DNA of 64,000 nt, taken from Bacillus sp. ZZV12-4809. GTDB lineage: Bacteria > Bacillota > Bacilli > Bacillales > Cytobacillaceae. Location: positions 62,001-126,000 of the forward strand of contig NZ_VCRN01000002.1 in assembly GCF_009849585.1 (NCBI RefSeq), written 5' to 3'. Positions 7,561-16,621 of this stretch are shown piece after piece (the stretch's first letter is position 1; every line of letters starts with the position of its first letter). A model generated the notes under the pieces. That model was not told the DNA's origin. It did not search any database and was given only the letters and a program-made list of their open reading frames with translations. The position numbers and the translations under genes are program-made.

Positions 7561-7755
7561 ATGAAACAACTAATGAATACAGTGAAAAAGAAAAATGGTG
7601 ATAGGGAAAGAACAGCTGTTTTAAGGCTTGAAATGGACTATGAGCTTGCTACTTTGTTTGATGCCATGTCAGAAAAGGATGAAGATCTTCAAAAACAATC
7701 TAAACTAAAGCTGGAAAAAATCAGGCAGGAACTTCTTAGATTAAAAGCACTTTAA
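7561..7755 (+). CDS. ykzI: Small coiled-coil-like protein YkzI
   Basis: A 64-residue highly charged protein (MKQLMNTVKKKNGDRERTAV), predicted mostly helical with heptad-like leucines in its second half. Position between yktB and suhB and its size match B. subtilis ykzI, of unknown function. ATG 7561 follows AAGGGG with an 11-base spacing; the upstream in-frame TTG at 7540 lies before that site. It has its own terminator at 7814. Confidence 0.7.
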   Translation: MKQLMNTVKKKNGDRERTAVLRLEMDYELATLFDAMSEKDEDLQKQSKLKLEKIRQELLRLKAL

Positions 7756-7813
7756 GATGAATTGCCTATAAAGGAGAAAAGCCAGAAAAAATGCAAATAA
7801 AAAGGAAAAATTA

Positions 7814-7847
7814 GAAACGAACTCCATGAAGCTATTAGGAGTTCGTT
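7814..7847 (+). terminator. Terminator after ykzI
   Basis: AAACGAACTCC pairs perfectly with GGAGTTCGTTT (7837-7847), followed by ATTATTTTC. Confidence 0.75.
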
Positions 7848-7895
7848 TATTATTTTCAATGAACAAATGGCGGCATTTCTTCAGTAAATAATTAT

Positions 7896-7928
7896 TCTCC
7901 CGGAAATGATAATCCCTATCATGGGAGA
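7896..7928. repeat. Bulged hairpin upstream of suhB
   Basis: TCTCCC, a GGAA bulge and ATGATA pair with TATCAT and GGGAGA around the loop ATCCC. No T-run follows. It ends about 78 bases before suhB, so it may be a leader structure or an operator. Confidence 0.35.
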
Positions 7929-8006
7929 GTATATAACTTGAAGAACCTTTCTAATTCATTTAATCTAATTGTATTTTAATGTTATCACTATGCGGAGGGC
8001 TGATCC

Positions 8007-8807
8007 ATGACAAATTGGAGTGAGATTCATACATATGCCAAAGCCTTAATTAAAGAGGCGGGCGAGAATATTAAAAATTCTTTCAGCAAAACTCTTACCA
8101 TAACCACCAAGTCAAATGCGAATGATTTAGTCACTGATATAGATCAGGAAACAGAACAATTCTTTATAAAGAAAATTAATGAACAATACCCTGATCACAG
8201 GATCCTTGGTGAAGAAGGGTTTGGGAATAAGTTAAGCGACCTTGATGGCATCGTCTGGATAATTGATCCGATAGACGGAACGATGAATTTTGTTCACCAG
8301 CAGAGAAATTTCGCCATATCCGTCGGTATTTACGAAAATGGGAAGGGCAAAATCGGATTAATATATGATGTTGTTCATGATGAGTTATATCATTGCATGA
8401 AAGGGAATGGTGTTTTCATGAACGATTTGGAACTTCCTCCCTTAAAGGAAACGGATGTGTCAAAAGCTATCATTGGATTGAATGCCACGTGGGTTACTGA
8501 AAATAAAAGGATTGATCCAGCACTGCTTGCACCCCTTGTAAAAAATGCAAGAGGAACCCGGTCCTACGGTTCAGCCGCAATGGAAATGGCATATATAGCA
8601 TCTGGGAGAGTTGATGCATACATAACCATGCGCCTGGCTCCATGGGATTTCGCTGCGGGTGTGATTATGATTGAAGAATTAGGAGGAATTGCGACAACTG
8701 TTAAAGGTGAAGAGCTGAACTATCTTGAAAACAATTCTGTATTTGTCTCTAAGCCAGGTCTGCATCAGGAAATAATGAAAGAATACTTAAAAAATGGAAA
8801 TTGGTAA
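8007..8807 (+). CDS. suhB: Inositol monophosphatase family protein
   Basis: Mg2+-dependent phosphatase of the SuhB/IMPase family (B. subtilis YktC), hydrolysing inositol 1-phosphate and related sugar phosphates. All metal motifs are present: GEEGFG with Glu69-Glu70, WIIDPIDGTMNF with Asp87 and Asp90, and PWDFAAG with Asp214. 266 aa is full length. ATG follows GGAGGG at good spacing. The GNAT gene starts inside its last codons (8794), so the two are translationally linked. Confidence 0.9.
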   Translation: MTNWSEIHTYAKALIKEAGENIKNSFSKTLTITTKSNANDLVTDIDQETEQFFIKKINEQYPDHRILGEEGFGNKLSDLDGIVWIIDPIDGTMNFVHQQRNFAISVGIYENGKGKIGLIYDVVHDELYHCMKGNGVFMNDLELPPLKETDVSKAIIGLNATWVTENKRIDPALLAPLVKNARGTRSYGSAAMEMAYIASGRVDAYITMRLAPWDFAAGVIMIEELGGIATTVKGEELNYLENNSVFVSKPGLHQEIMKEYLKNGNW

Positions 8808-9264
8808 CATATCAAGCGGCAAGATCACTGATGAAGATTTCCTGTTCTTTTTAGAAGTCATTAGGGATAGTGCAGATTGGGAAAAGGAAGAAAAGTTCGA
8901 AAATAACCTCAGCAATTATATGGCCAGGTATCGGGAGTTAAATGGGGAATGGAGGATATGGCGTGTAAAAGGAGAACGAATAGCTGTCACTTACCATCTG
9001 GATTTATCTCCTTCCAACCGGAAGCCATGGCTTGGTACCATCCTTGTTAAAAAAGAAATGAGAAGAAAAGGAATTGGAACAGAGGTTATCAAACTGCTGG
9101 CAGCTGAGCTGAAGAAAAAGGGTGAAAAGTCTTTCTTTGCAGGTGTCCCTGACTATCGGAACAGTTGGATCAATTTTTTGGCTGATGCCGGGTTTGAGCA
9201 GTTTAAAATCGAGACTTCCGACAATGGCCAGATGTTTTTAATAATGGTCCTGCCATTAATATAA
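8794..9264 (+). CDS. GNAT-family N-acetyltransferase
   Basis: A 156-residue acetyl-CoA-dependent acetyltransferase. Motif A of the acetyl-CoA site is clear (LVKKEMRRKGIGTEVI near 86-101, with the RxxGxG pattern), and a C-terminal motif B-like part (YRNSWINFLADAGFEQF) follows. The acceptor substrate is unknown. It overlaps suhB by 14 bases, has no strong ribosome binding site of its own, and is probably translated by coupling. The position after suhB corresponds to that of ykzC in B. subtilis, but I am not sure they are the same family. Confidence 0.75.
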   Translation: MEIGNISSGKITDEDFLFFLEVIRDSADWEKEEKFENNLSNYMARYRELNGEWRIWRVKGERIAVTYHLDLSPSNRKPWLGTILVKKEMRRKGIGTEVIKLLAAELKKKGEKSFFAGVPDYRNSWINFLADAGFEQFKIETSDNGQMFLIMVLPLI

Positions 9265-9298
9265 AGAAAGCTGCAGCCATCCGCTGCAGCTTTTCTTT
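9263..9298. terminator. Bidirectional terminator between the GNAT gene and ylaF
   Basis: AAAGAAAGCTGCAG pairs with CTGCAGCTTTTCTTT (one offset base) around CCATCCG. The right flank overlaps the ylaF stop codon. Confidence 0.85.
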
Positions 9299-9482
9299 AT
9301 AACAAACCATCTTCTCTCATCTTCTTTTTAGTCTTAAAACCAAATCCCATGACAAGAATCAAAGCAATAATGGCGATGATGATCCCAATAATGCTTCTTT
9401 CACCTATCGCAACGCCAATGCCCATCATACATATAGCTGCTCCCAGTGCAAAGGCTAATAAAGGCCACTTGATCTTCTTCAT
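9297..9482 (-). CDS. ylaF: Small membrane protein YlaF (DUF5325-like)
   Basis: A 61-residue protein with two transmembrane segments (about 6-24 and 30-47), a conserved-looking VAIGERSIIGIIIAI turn between them, and a basic C-terminal tail (KTKKKMRED). It resembles B. subtilis YlaF, and the neighbouring typA gene supports this. Function is unknown. ATG is preceded by GGGAGTG. It is divergent from typA. Confidence 0.8.
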   Translation of the reverse strand: MKKIKWPLLAFALGAAICMMGIGVAIGERSIIGIIIAIIALILVMGFGFKTKKKMREDGLL

Positions 9483-9625
9483 AATTTCACTCCCATGAGG
9501 ATTAATTTAGTTGAATAATGGTGAAAAATATGTAGAGAATATACTGCCCAGCAGTAGAATTTATCAGAAATAATCCTTCTCTGCATTATTTTACACAAAA
9601 TTTTTTTAGGTTTCTACAGTAATTG

Positions 9626-9634
9626 TGATATAAT
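9626..9634 (+). promoter_or_regulatory. typA promoter, extended -10
   Basis: TGATATAAT (9626-9634) is an extended -10 element (TGnTATAAT) with only a weak -35 region. The leader to typA is about 60 bases. Confidence 0.65.
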
Positions 9635-9700
9635 GTATCAGTTGTGAAAAAATGTTGAAAAATGGATTTGATTCAGTTTTTATAAATAGGAGGAAATCTT

Positions 9701-11539
9701 TTGAAATTAAGAGAAGATATTCGAAATATTGCAATTATAGCCCACGTTGACCATGGTAAAACAACATTGGTTGACGAGCTTTTAAAACAGTCCGGGACTT
9801 TCCGTTCAAATGAGCACGTGGAAGAGCGTGCGATGGATTCAAACGATCTGGAAAGAGAACGCGGTATTACGATTTTAGCTAAAAACACTGCAGTTAAATA
9901 TAAAGATACACGTATTAACATTCTAGATACGCCAGGGCACGCGGACTTTGGCGGTGAAGTAGAACGTATCATGAAAATGGTTGATGGTGTTTTATTAGTA
10001 GTTGATGCATATGAAGGATGTATGCCTCAAACGCGTTTTGTTCTTAAAAAGGCTTTGGAACAAAAGCTGACGCCAATCGTTGTTGTAAATAAAATAGACA
10101 AACCATCTGCCCGTCTAACTGAAGTTGTCGACGAAGTAATCGATTTGTTTATTGAACTGGGTGCAGATGAAGATCAGCTTGAATTCCCAGTAATATACGC
10201 GTCGGCTATTGCCGGTACTGCAAGCACAACTCCTGATAAACAGGATGATGATATGCATTCGGTTTATGAAGCAATTATTGACCATATACCGGCACCTAAG
10301 GATAATCGGGAAGAGCCGCTTCAATTCCAGGTTGCCCTTTTAGATTATAATGATTATGTAGGGAGAATTGGGATTGGCCGTGTATTCAGGGGAACCATTA
10401 AGGTTGGCCAGCAAGTTGCCCTAATGAAGCTTGATGGTTCGGTCAAACAATTCCGCGTTACTAAAATCTTTGGATTCTTCGGCTTAAAGCGCGAAGAGAT
10501 TCAAGAAGCATATCCTGGAGATTTAATCGCTGTTTCCGGAATGGAAGACATCAACGTCGGGGAAACAATCTGCCCAGTCGAGCATCAGGAAGCACTTCCT
10601 GTTCTTAGAATAGATGAGCCAACATTGCAGATGACGTTCGTTGTTAATAACAGCCCTTTTGCAGGCAGGGAAGGCAAGTATATTACAGCCAGAAAAGTTG
10701 AAGAGAGATTACGTGCCCAGCTTGAGACAGATGTCAGCCTTCGTGTCGAAAATACAGATTCACCAGACGCTTGGGTTGTATCAGGACGTGGAGAACTTCA
10801 TCTATCAATCCTGATCGAAAATATGCGCCGTGAAGGTTTTGAATTGCAGGTTTCCAAGCCTGAAGTAATTATTAGAGAAATTGATGGTGTTCGCTGTGAA
10901 CCTGTAGAACGTGTTCAAATCGATGTGCCAGAAGATAATACCGGCGCAATCATTGAATCAATGGGTACACGTAAAGGTGAAATGCTTGACATGGTTAATA
11001 ACGGAAATGGCCAAGTGCGTTTAACTTTCAATGTCCCAGCACGCGGACTAATCGGCTACTCCACGGAATTTATGACACTTACTCGGGGATATGGTATTAT
11101 CAATCACACATTTGATAGCTACCAGCCTGAAATTAAAGGTCAAATTGGAGGCAGAAGCAAAGGTGTGCTTGTGTCCATGGAAAGCGGAAAGTCATCCACT
11201 TATGGTATTATGCAGGTAGAGGATAGAGGTACCATTTTCGTAGAACCAGGTACAGAGATTTATGAAGGAATGATTGTTGGAGAGCATACACGTGAAAATG
11301 ACCTTACTGTCAATATCACTAAAGTAAAGCATGCAACAAACATCCGTTCCGCTAACAAGGATCAAACGAATGTAATTAAAAAGCCCCGCATCCTGACTCT
11401 GGAAGAAGCACTTGAATACTTAAATGATGATGAGCTGCTTGAAGTAACACCTGAGTCAATCAGATTGCGCAAGAAAATTCTTGATAAGAATGAACGTGAA
11501 AGAATGGCCAAGAAGAAGAAATACGCTGAAACTAACTAA
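9701..11539 (+). CDS. typA: Ribosome-associated GTPase TypA/BipA
   Basis: Translational GTPase that binds the 70S ribosome and supports 50S assembly, mainly in cold or stress. The G domain is complete: P-loop AHVDHGKT at 14-21, RGIT at 54-57, DTPGHADF at 76-83, NKID at 130-133. It is followed by the EF-G-like domains II, III and V and the BipA-specific C-terminal domain, total 612 aa as expected. It starts with TTG at 9701 behind AGGAGG. It heads a likely operon with ylaH and the gene at 11897. Confidence 0.95.
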   Translation: MKLREDIRNIAIIAHVDHGKTTLVDELLKQSGTFRSNEHVEERAMDSNDLERERGITILAKNTAVKYKDTRINILDTPGHADFGGEVERIMKMVDGVLLVVDAYEGCMPQTRFVLKKALEQKLTPIVVVNKIDKPSARLTEVVDEVIDLFIELGADEDQLEFPVIYASAIAGTASTTPDKQDDDMHSVYEAIIDHIPAPKDNREEPLQFQVALLDYNDYVGRIGIGRVFRGTIKVGQQVALMKLDGSVKQFRVTKIFGFFGLKREEIQEAYPGDLIAVSGMEDINVGETICPVEHQEALPVLRIDEPTLQMTFVVNNSPFAGREGKYITARKVEERLRAQLETDVSLRVENTDSPDAWVVSGRGELHLSILIENMRREGFELQVSKPEVIIREIDGVRCEPVERVQIDVPEDNTGAIIESMGTRKGEMLDMVNNGNGQVRLTFNVPARGLIGYSTEFMTLTRGYGIINHTFDSYQPEIKGQIGGRSKGVLVSMESGKSSTYGIMQVEDRGTIFVEPGTEIYEGMIVGEHTRENDLTVNITKVKHATNIRSANKDQTNVIKKPRILTLEEALEYLNDDELLEVTPESIRLRKKILDKNERERMAKKKKYAETN

Positions 11540-11566
11540 GACTAAGAAGGGGGAGGAGAAAAGGAT

Positions 11567-11881
11567 ATGGATGTATCACAGCGCCTGTCTTTCTTTGCAG
11601 CTTTGTTCAAGGTCGATGAGAATCCCGCAACCGGAATGTGGCTTCTTTATATAACAATTGTTTTGCTTTCAATCTTGGTATTCAAACTGGGATTTGCCAA
11701 GAAACTCCCTATTTTAAAATCAGCTTTGATATACACTTTCTTGATTTTAGGCTGTACGGTGCTGACATTTCTTGGAGTTTTCCTTCCTGTGGCAGAAGGT
11801 CTTGTTGTGGCTGCATTAATCCTGATTATTTACAAGATCCGTCTTAACCAGGAAAAGAAGGAACAGGCAAAGGCGGAATAA
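11567..11881 (+). CDS. ylaH: YlaH-like membrane protein
   Basis: A 104-residue protein with three predicted transmembrane segments (about 24-44, 51-71, 74-92) and a lysine-rich cytoplasmic end. It matches B. subtilis YlaH in length, order after typA and wording of its N-terminus ([16 protein letters not shown]). Function unknown. GGGGGAGGAG precedes the ATG, 27 bases after typA. Confidence 0.85.
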   Translation: MDVSQRLSFFAALFKVDENPATGMWLLYITIVLLSILVFKLGFAKKLPILKSALIYTFLILGCTVLTFLGVFLPVAEGLVVAALILIIYKIRLNQEKKEQAKAE

Positions 11882-11896
11882 CAGGGAGAGGCTAAG

Positions 11897-12187
11897 ATGA
11901 AATCTTTGCAGGATTCACTGTATAACTGGCTGACGATAAAAATTGTCTGTGATGATCGACCGGACGATACAGCGGCAGCAGACACTGAGAAAATGTTTCT
12001 GGAAATTCTTACGGAAGAGTATAATATTTCTGATCTGGAGTTTGAAAAAGATGACGTGATGTACTATGTACATTATACCAAGGGGGAAGAACGGAATAAG
12101 AGCCGTTTTCCCCGAGAATTAATAGAAGTAATGCTTAATCAGATTCAAAGTGAACCAGAAAAATATGTGAATTATCCGGAGGATTAA
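11897..12187 (+). CDS. Uncharacterised acidic small protein
   Basis: I do not recognise a characterised family. The 96-residue protein is acidic and soluble. It begins MKSLQDSLYNWLTIKIVCDD and ends in a PxxY-like tail (PEKYVNYPED). Its predicted pattern (helix, strand, acidic loop, helix, two strands, helix) suggests one compact domain. GGGAGAGG lies before the ATG, 15 bases after ylaH, so it is probably the third gene of the typA operon. Annotating it as a conserved hypothetical is the safest choice. Confidence 0.75.
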   Translation: MKSLQDSLYNWLTIKIVCDDRPDDTAAADTEKMFLEILTEEYNISDLEFEKDDVMYYVHYTKGEERNKSRFPRELIEVMLNQIQSEPEKYVNYPED

Positions 12188-12188
12188 A

Positions 12189-12224
12189 GAAAGCCGCCCA
12201 GACTAATTGTTTGGGGCGGCTTTT
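12189..12224. terminator. Bidirectional terminator
   Basis: AAAGCCGCCCA pairs with TGGGGCGGCTTT, followed by a run of T. It ends the typA operon and, on the other strand, ylaI. Confidence 0.9.
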
Positions 12225-12241
12225 TTTTGAATGTGTCCAGT

Positions 12242-12442
12242 TTACCATTCTTCCTCCTGGACTTTGCTCCGATATAGCTTGAAGTTTCCAGTATCAGCTC
12301 TTTTTTGTGTTCTTTCTGTAATTCTTGTTTCGCATGGTCTGCACATATATGTGTGAATTGGGCGGTTGCGGAGACGTTTAGCCTGTAGGGACTCGTTTTC
12401 AATGGATTCAATTTTATCGCATAATACACATTTTACTCGCAT
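12242..12442 (-). CDS. ylaI: Zinc-ribbon protein YlaI (DUF2197-like)
   Basis: A 66-residue protein with two CxxC pairs, Cys5-Cys8 and Cys34-Cys37, expected to bind one zinc ion. The stretch LQAKRLRNRPIHTYMC is typical of this Bacillus family, whose role is unknown. I start it at ATG 12442, which has GAGGTG upstream; the in-frame ATG at 12454 overlaps that site. Another frame holds an 81-codon ORF on the same strand that is only a shadow. Confidence 0.85.
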   Translation of the reverse strand: MRVKCVLCDKIESIENESLQAKRLRNRPIHTYMCRPCETRITERTQKRADTGNFKLYRSKVQEEEW

Positions 12443-12623
12443 TGGACACCTCATATTGTTTTAACTGTTGTTAATACCATTATAGTATAAGTTAAGGCTC
12501 GATTCGAATGCTTTGCAGCAATTTAATTTTTAGATCAGACTGTATCGGTTATCATGTGTTGGTTTATATTATAAAGAAAGTGTAAAGGTTATAAGGATGA
12601 GAAGTTATAGGTTGAAAGAAAAG

Positions 12624-12644
12624 CTTCATCATACTATGATGAAG
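12624..12644 (+). repeat. Hairpin in the leader of the PNPOx-like gene
   Basis: CTTCATCAT and ATGATGAAG form a perfect 9-bp stem with a 3-base loop, ending 20 bases before the start codon and close to the ribosome binding site. It may stabilise the mRNA or bind a protein. The remaining 12443-12623 shows nothing recognisable. Confidence 0.4.
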
Positions 12645-12664
12645 TAAATAAAGGAGGGAAAAGA

Positions 12665-13120
12665 ATGGCAAATCAGGTAGAACCGAAATTAGTTAAACCA
12701 TTGTATGACGAACTGCAAAAGGAACGCTTCGTCACGCTTGCCACTGTTGATTTTGAAACTGGCGGACCTAATGTCAATGCGATTTCATGGGTACTGGCAA
12801 AAGATGAGGAAACATTATATTTTGCAGTTGATAACCGTTCGAGAATTGTTCAAAACATAAACAGCAATAACAAAGTTGTTCTGAATATTATCGCGAATGA
12901 ATCTACATACTCCATAGCTGGTGAAGCTTCGGTTAAGGCTGAAAAAATGGAGGGAGTGCCTCTGAAGCTGGCGCTTATGGAAATCACTGTAAAGGAAGTC
13001 CGTGATGTCATGTTTTACGGCTCTAAAATCGTAGTAGAACCTCAATATGACAAAACATATGATAAAGACGCAGCAGCCCGTTTGGACAAACAGGTAATGG
13101 AAGCGATGAAAAAAGCTTAG
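12665..13120 (+). CDS. Pyridoxamine 5'-phosphate oxidase-like flavin-binding protein
   Basis: A 151-residue split-barrel protein of the PNPOx-like superfamily. The N-terminus (ERFVTLATVDFETGGPNVNAISWV, shown here by its start and end: ERFVTLAT at 20-27 and AISWV near 40-44) and the FAVDNRSRIVQNI stretch near 57-69 have the FMN-binding pattern. It is too short for classical PdxH, so it is more likely an oxidoreductase or flavin/heme/F420-binding protein of unknown substrate. AAAGGAGGG precedes the ATG. Monocistronic, with its own terminator. Confidence 0.75.
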   Translation: MANQVEPKLVKPLYDELQKERFVTLATVDFETGGPNVNAISWVLAKDEETLYFAVDNRSRIVQNINSNNKVVLNIIANESTYSIAGEASVKAEKMEGVPLKLALMEITVKEVRDVMFYGSKIVVEPQYDKTYDKDAAARLDKQVMEAMKKA

Positions 13121-13142
13121 TTCCCAAGGGAACTAAGCTTTT
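13111..13142 (+). terminator. Terminator overlapping the PNPOx-like stop codon
   Basis: AAAAGCTTAGTTCCC (13111-13125) and its complement (13128-13142) form a 15-bp stem that contains the TAG stop of the gene. Confidence 0.8.
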
Positions 13143-13202
13143 GCTGTTCGAATAGCGGCTTTTGACTATCCGTTAATGATAAATGCATCGGTTCAGACAC
13201 AT

Positions 13203-13808
13203 TTACTTATAGAAATTCGATTGTTTTTCCTGTTTTTGTTCAAGCTGTTTCTCCTGATCATTATCGAGTTTTTTCTTCGGAGTTTCGGTTGCGTTTTTCT
13301 CATTTTCCTTTTTAGGATCAACCAGATCGGCAGGGACTTCTGGCATTAGACGGCCGGCGATATCTGCCAGTTCATTCATGATTCCCTGCAGGGGCTCGCC
13401 GTTTTCAATGTCATCAGATATTTCCCGCAGTCTTGCGTTAATATCAGGATCTGCCACTACAATTGCTCTTGCACCATGAGGATCATTTTTAAGGGTTTCG
13501 GCAACTGAATATTTGATAGATCCGACATCAGAACGATCCAGGTTTTTATTTACATCTACTCCGACTACAGCAAAGCGTCCAAGAACAACTGCTGTGGCAT
13601 CATTGACATTAGGAACTCGGGAAGCCAAATCGACGAGATGCCTGGAAACTTGCTGCCCAGTTTCTCTGTCAACTTCCTGTATGGTGCTATTTTTTACATT
13701 TACGGTGTTTGTAGTTTTCTGTTCCTGATCGTTCTGGGCCTGATTATTGTTCATGTTGCACCCTGTTAAAAGTAATCCTGTCATGCATATCAACAGCACT
13801 TTTTTCAT
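13203..13808 (-). CDS. ylaJ: YhcN/YlaJ family sporulation lipoprotein
   Basis: A 201-residue lipoprotein with signal MKKVLLICMTGLLLTGC (lipid Cys17), an Asn/Gln-rich linker, a YhcN/YlaJ domain (about 50-155, containing HLVDLASRVPNVNDATAVV) and a Lys/Glu/Gln-rich tail. Family members are made in the forespore and influence germination or the spore inner membrane. Start at ATG 13808 after GGAGG, not the upstream in-frame GTG at 13817. The region 13143-13202 holds no clear terminator. B. subtilis has ylaJ beside ylaK, as here. Confidence 0.85.
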   Translation of the reverse strand: MKKVLLICMTGLLLTGCNMNNNQAQNDQEQKTTNTVNVKNSTIQEVDRETGQQVSRHLVDLASRVPNVNDATAVVLGRFAVVGVDVNKNLDRSDVGSIKYSVAETLKNDPHGARAIVVADPDINARLREISDDIENGEPLQGIMNELADIAGRLMPEVPADLVDPKKENEKNATETPKKKLDNDQEKQLEQKQEKQSNFYK

Positions 13809-14146
13809 ATACGACACCTCCGGGACATCAAAATTCCCTGAAAATGAAAGCTTGAATTTTTTCAGGTTCAGGAATATTGAGGATTCTTAAATGTTATTGT
13901 GCAAAATTTCTTCTATCTTTATTCGGCATTACATATATTTTTACCAAGATAGATTTGTCCACATTGTATGAGAAGCATTTCTTCCTAATTAATCAACATC
14001 TTTTAAAGGCTGAATAATATAAAACAACAGGATAAGAATCCATCAGGATTGAAGGTAATCCTTTCATTAACTGCATATCTGCAGGCAGGGGACCTCGCTT
14101 TTGTAATTAGCTTTATAATGACACAAGAGGAGCAGGAGGCATCATA

Positions 14147-15475
14147 TTGAGTAAAATTTACGTATTAGATACCAATGTCTTGTTGCAGGATCCTAATTCC
14201 ATATTTTCATTTGAAGATAATGAAGTAGTCATTCCGGCAGTAGTTCTGGAAGAGGTTGATTCTAAGAAAAGGTATATGGATGAAATTGGGAGGAACGCAA
14301 GGCAAGTATCCCGGCTGATTGACAGCATGAGGGAGACGGGTAAGCTCCATGAGAAAATACCTCTTGAAAATGGCGGAAGCCTGCGAATTGAATTAAATCA
14401 CAGATCATTTCATGAACTTCAGGAGATTTTTGTTGAAAAAACGAATGATAATCGGATCTTGGCAGTTGCCAAAAACTTGTCCCTGGAAGAAGAGACAAAA
14501 GAAAATGGACGAACGGTAATTCTTGTAAGCAAAGATGCCCTTGTCAGAGTTAAAGCGGATGCTATAGGGTTAATTTCAGAGGACTTCTTAAGTGACCGTG
14601 TAGTGGAAAATGATCATTTATATCCAGGGTTTCTGGAAGTATATATAGGTCTCGATATTATGAACCGTTTTTATGAAAAAGGTGAGCTGCTGCTATCTGA
14701 AATAGCAAATCACCCTTTCTACCCGAATCAGTTTCTGGTTATGAAAGATGCACTTGGCTCCTCATCGTCTGCACTTGGCATTGTGGATAAAAGTGGAAGG
14801 AAAGTGAAAAAACTCATTTTTGACCATGACCATATTTGGGGAATTAAGCCCCGAAATGTGCAGCAGACAATGGCTCTTGAGCTATTGCTGAGAACTGATC
14901 TGCCGCTTGTAACGCTTATCGGCAAGGCTGGGACTGGAAAAACCCTTTTGGCGCTGGCATCCGGCTTAATGCAGACTGAAGATTATGGGAAGTACAAAAA
15001 ATTGCTGGTCGCCCGCCCCATTGTGCCGGTAGGCAAGGATTTGGGATTCCTTCCGGGTGAAAAAGAGGAAAAGTTACGGCCGTGGATGCAGCCGATTTTT
15101 GATAATCTGGAATATCTGTTTAATGTCAAAAAGCCCGGCGAATTGGATGCCATATTGGCAGGTATGGGCTCAATTGAGGTTGAGGCTCTGACATATATCA
15201 GGGGCAGAAGCATACCTGATCAATTCATTATTATTGACGAAGCTCAAAACCTGACGAAGCATGAAGTGAAAACCATTTTAACCAGAGTGGGGGAAGGAAG
15301 CAAAATTGTCCTGATGGGGGACCCTGAGCAAATTGACCATCCCTACCTGGATGCTTATAACAACGGTCTCACCTATGTCGTGGAAAGATTTAAAGATCAG
15401 GTTATCTCAGGTCATGTCAAGCTGGTTAAAGGTGAGAGATCAGGCCTTGCCCAGCTTGCTGCAGACCTATTATAG
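14147..15475 (+). CDS. ylaK: PhoH2-type PIN-PhoH ATPase (YlaK)
   Basis: Two-domain RNase/RNA helicase-like protein of toxin-antitoxin ancestry. The PIN nuclease domain (1-150) starts YVLDTNVLLQD with Asp8, and Asp101 fits the acidic active site. The PhoH P-loop ATPase (about 230-442) has Walker A GKAGTGKT at 259-266 and Walker B IIIDEAQN at 361-368. PhoH2 proteins unwind and cut RNA. It is 442 aa as in B. subtilis YlaK. TTG start behind CAGGAGGC. No antitoxin-like ORF precedes it: the 340 bases upstream (13809-14146) show only a TATAAT-like -10 near 14114. Confidence 0.9.
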   Translation: MSKIYVLDTNVLLQDPNSIFSFEDNEVVIPAVVLEEVDSKKRYMDEIGRNARQVSRLIDSMRETGKLHEKIPLENGGSLRIELNHRSFHELQEIFVEKTNDNRILAVAKNLSLEEETKENGRTVILVSKDALVRVKADAIGLISEDFLSDRVVENDHLYPGFLEVYIGLDIMNRFYEKGELLLSEIANHPFYPNQFLVMKDALGSSSSALGIVDKSGRKVKKLIFDHDHIWGIKPRNVQQTMALELLLRTDLPLVTLIGKAGTGKTLLALASGLMQTEDYGKYKKLLVARPIVPVGKDLGFLPGEKEEKLRPWMQPIFDNLEYLFNVKKPGELDAILAGMGSIEVEALTYIRGRSIPDQFIIIDEAQNLTKHEVKTILTRVGEGSKIVLMGDPEQIDHPYLDAYNNGLTYVVERFKDQVISGHVKLVKGERSGLAQLAADLL

Positions 15476-15535
15476 CCTGCATGGCAGAGTTTATGAGTTC
15501 TGAGGATTTCATGCCGGGGAGGAGACTGCGAAAAA

Positions 15536-15555
15536 AGGGCGATTCATATCGCCCT
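15536..15555 (-). terminator. Terminator of ylaL (minus strand)
   Basis: AGGGCGAT and ATCGCCCT form a perfect 8-bp stem. The T-run follows on the minus strand, so it ends ylaL rather than ylaK. Confidence 0.7.
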
Positions 15556-15561
15556 CTCCGG

Positions 15562-16059
15562 TCATTCCACTCTAAATCCTTTCACTCTTTTTATAGGTGA
15601 ATTTTGGTTGCTGCCGTCCCCGAAATAGGCATGAACTGGCCCATCCTCTTTTAATGGTTTCCCATCCTTTGAGAACCCCAATATTAATTCCTCGGCTTCA
15701 GAAAGAGACAACCGGGTTTCACCATATTCACTTTCAATTACAACAAATTCTGCTTTCTCTTCCGGCTCCGCGTTCATTAGGAATGGTTTAAAGGGTATAC
15801 CGAATGTGCCTGTCAGAACCTTTTCTTTTTCGTATTTCTTTTCTGTTTTAAGTGTAGGAGGAAAAACTGCACCTTCCATGATTTCTCTATCCCAATGCTT
15901 TGAGACTGCTTTTGTATATTCCTCAAGTTCATTTTTTCTGAGATTTTCTTGGATAAAATATGTTGTTAAATCCACCCTCCGATCGTCGAATATCCAGACT
16001 CCCGGATCCAAGGTGATTTTATATTTTACATTTCCTTTAAAAGCAATTATATTTTCCAT
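15562..16059 (-). CDS. ylaL: YlaL-like protein of unknown function
   Basis: A 165-residue cytoplasmic protein starting MENIIAFKGNVKYKITLDPG, which I take to be the B. subtilis ylaL counterpart from position and size. Homologues have been labelled peptidyl-prolyl isomerase or methionine sulfoxide reductase without evidence I know of, and no such motif is visible here. Conserved-looking parts are WIFDDRRVDL near residue 22 and PVHAYFGDGSN near the C-terminus. ATG follows AGGAGG; the start nine codons upstream was rejected. Confidence 0.65.
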   Translation of the reverse strand: MENIIAFKGNVKYKITLDPGVWIFDDRRVDLTTYFIQENLRKNELEEYTKAVSKHWDREIMEGAVFPPTLKTEKKYEKEKVLTGTFGIPFKPFLMNAEPEEKAEFVVIESEYGETRLSLSEAEELILGFSKDGKPLKEDGPVHAYFGDGSNQNSPIKRVKGFRVE

Positions 16060-16265
16060 ATTGAACCTCCTGGCAGCTCTATTCATGCTAAATATCTGTA
16101 TAACTTAATTATACAGATGATTATGCCGCTTGTCATACAGTCATCCAGGAATGGAGATGGATAAAGTTATTTGAACTGAACGGATCAAATGATTGATGAC
16201 ACACTATATTAGCGGCGTTTTGTCCTGCTGCCGATATCATTTCTCTATCAAATCCCTTATTATCC

Positions 16266-16294
16266 TTGCTTTTTTCCATGCTTAAGTATAAAAT
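16266..16294 (+). promoter_or_regulatory. ylaN promoter
   Basis: TTGCTT (16266-16271), 17 bases and TAAAAT (16289-16294). Confidence 0.6.
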
Positions 16295-16335
16295 TTATAG
16301 ATAGGATAATCGCTCGGAAATGGAGGGATTGAAAG

Positions 16336-16617
16336 TTGGCTTCTGACATGATTATTGATCACAAAGAAAAAGCAAATGCCCTATTAAAGGCAGATGCTGC
16401 TAAAATATTAAAGTTAATAAAGGTGCAAATGGATAATCTAACCATGCCTCAATGCCCTCTATATGAGGAAGTTCTTGATACCCAGATGTTTGGCTTATCC
16501 AGAGAAATTGATTTTGCTGTCCGTCTCGGATTAATCGAAGAGACCGAAGGCAAAGCTATTTTGGATGAATTGGAAAGGGAGCTGTCTATGCTCCACGAAG
16601 CTTCAGTAAAAAAATAA
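16336..16617 (+). CDS. ylaN: YlaN, Fe(II)-binding modulator of Fur (UPF0358)
   Basis: A 93-residue all-helical protein, nearly identical by eye to B. subtilis YlaN over its central stretch ([19 protein letters not shown] region, residues 37-55). Recent work describes YlaN as an iron-binding protein that relieves Fur repression; earlier it was listed as essential. It starts with TTG 16336 behind GGAGGG. Single gene with its own promoter and terminator, upstream of ftsW as in B. subtilis. Confidence 0.9.
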   Translation: MASDMIIDHKEKANALLKADAAKILKLIKVQMDNLTMPQCPLYEEVLDTQMFGLSREIDFAVRLGLIEETEGKAILDELERELSMLHEASVKK

Positions 16618-16621
16618 TTTT

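Noticed and set aside
14100-15475. ylaK as part of a toxin-antitoxin pair
   Set aside because: PhoH2 proteins have this ancestry, but no upstream antitoxin-sized ORF with a ribosome site is present.
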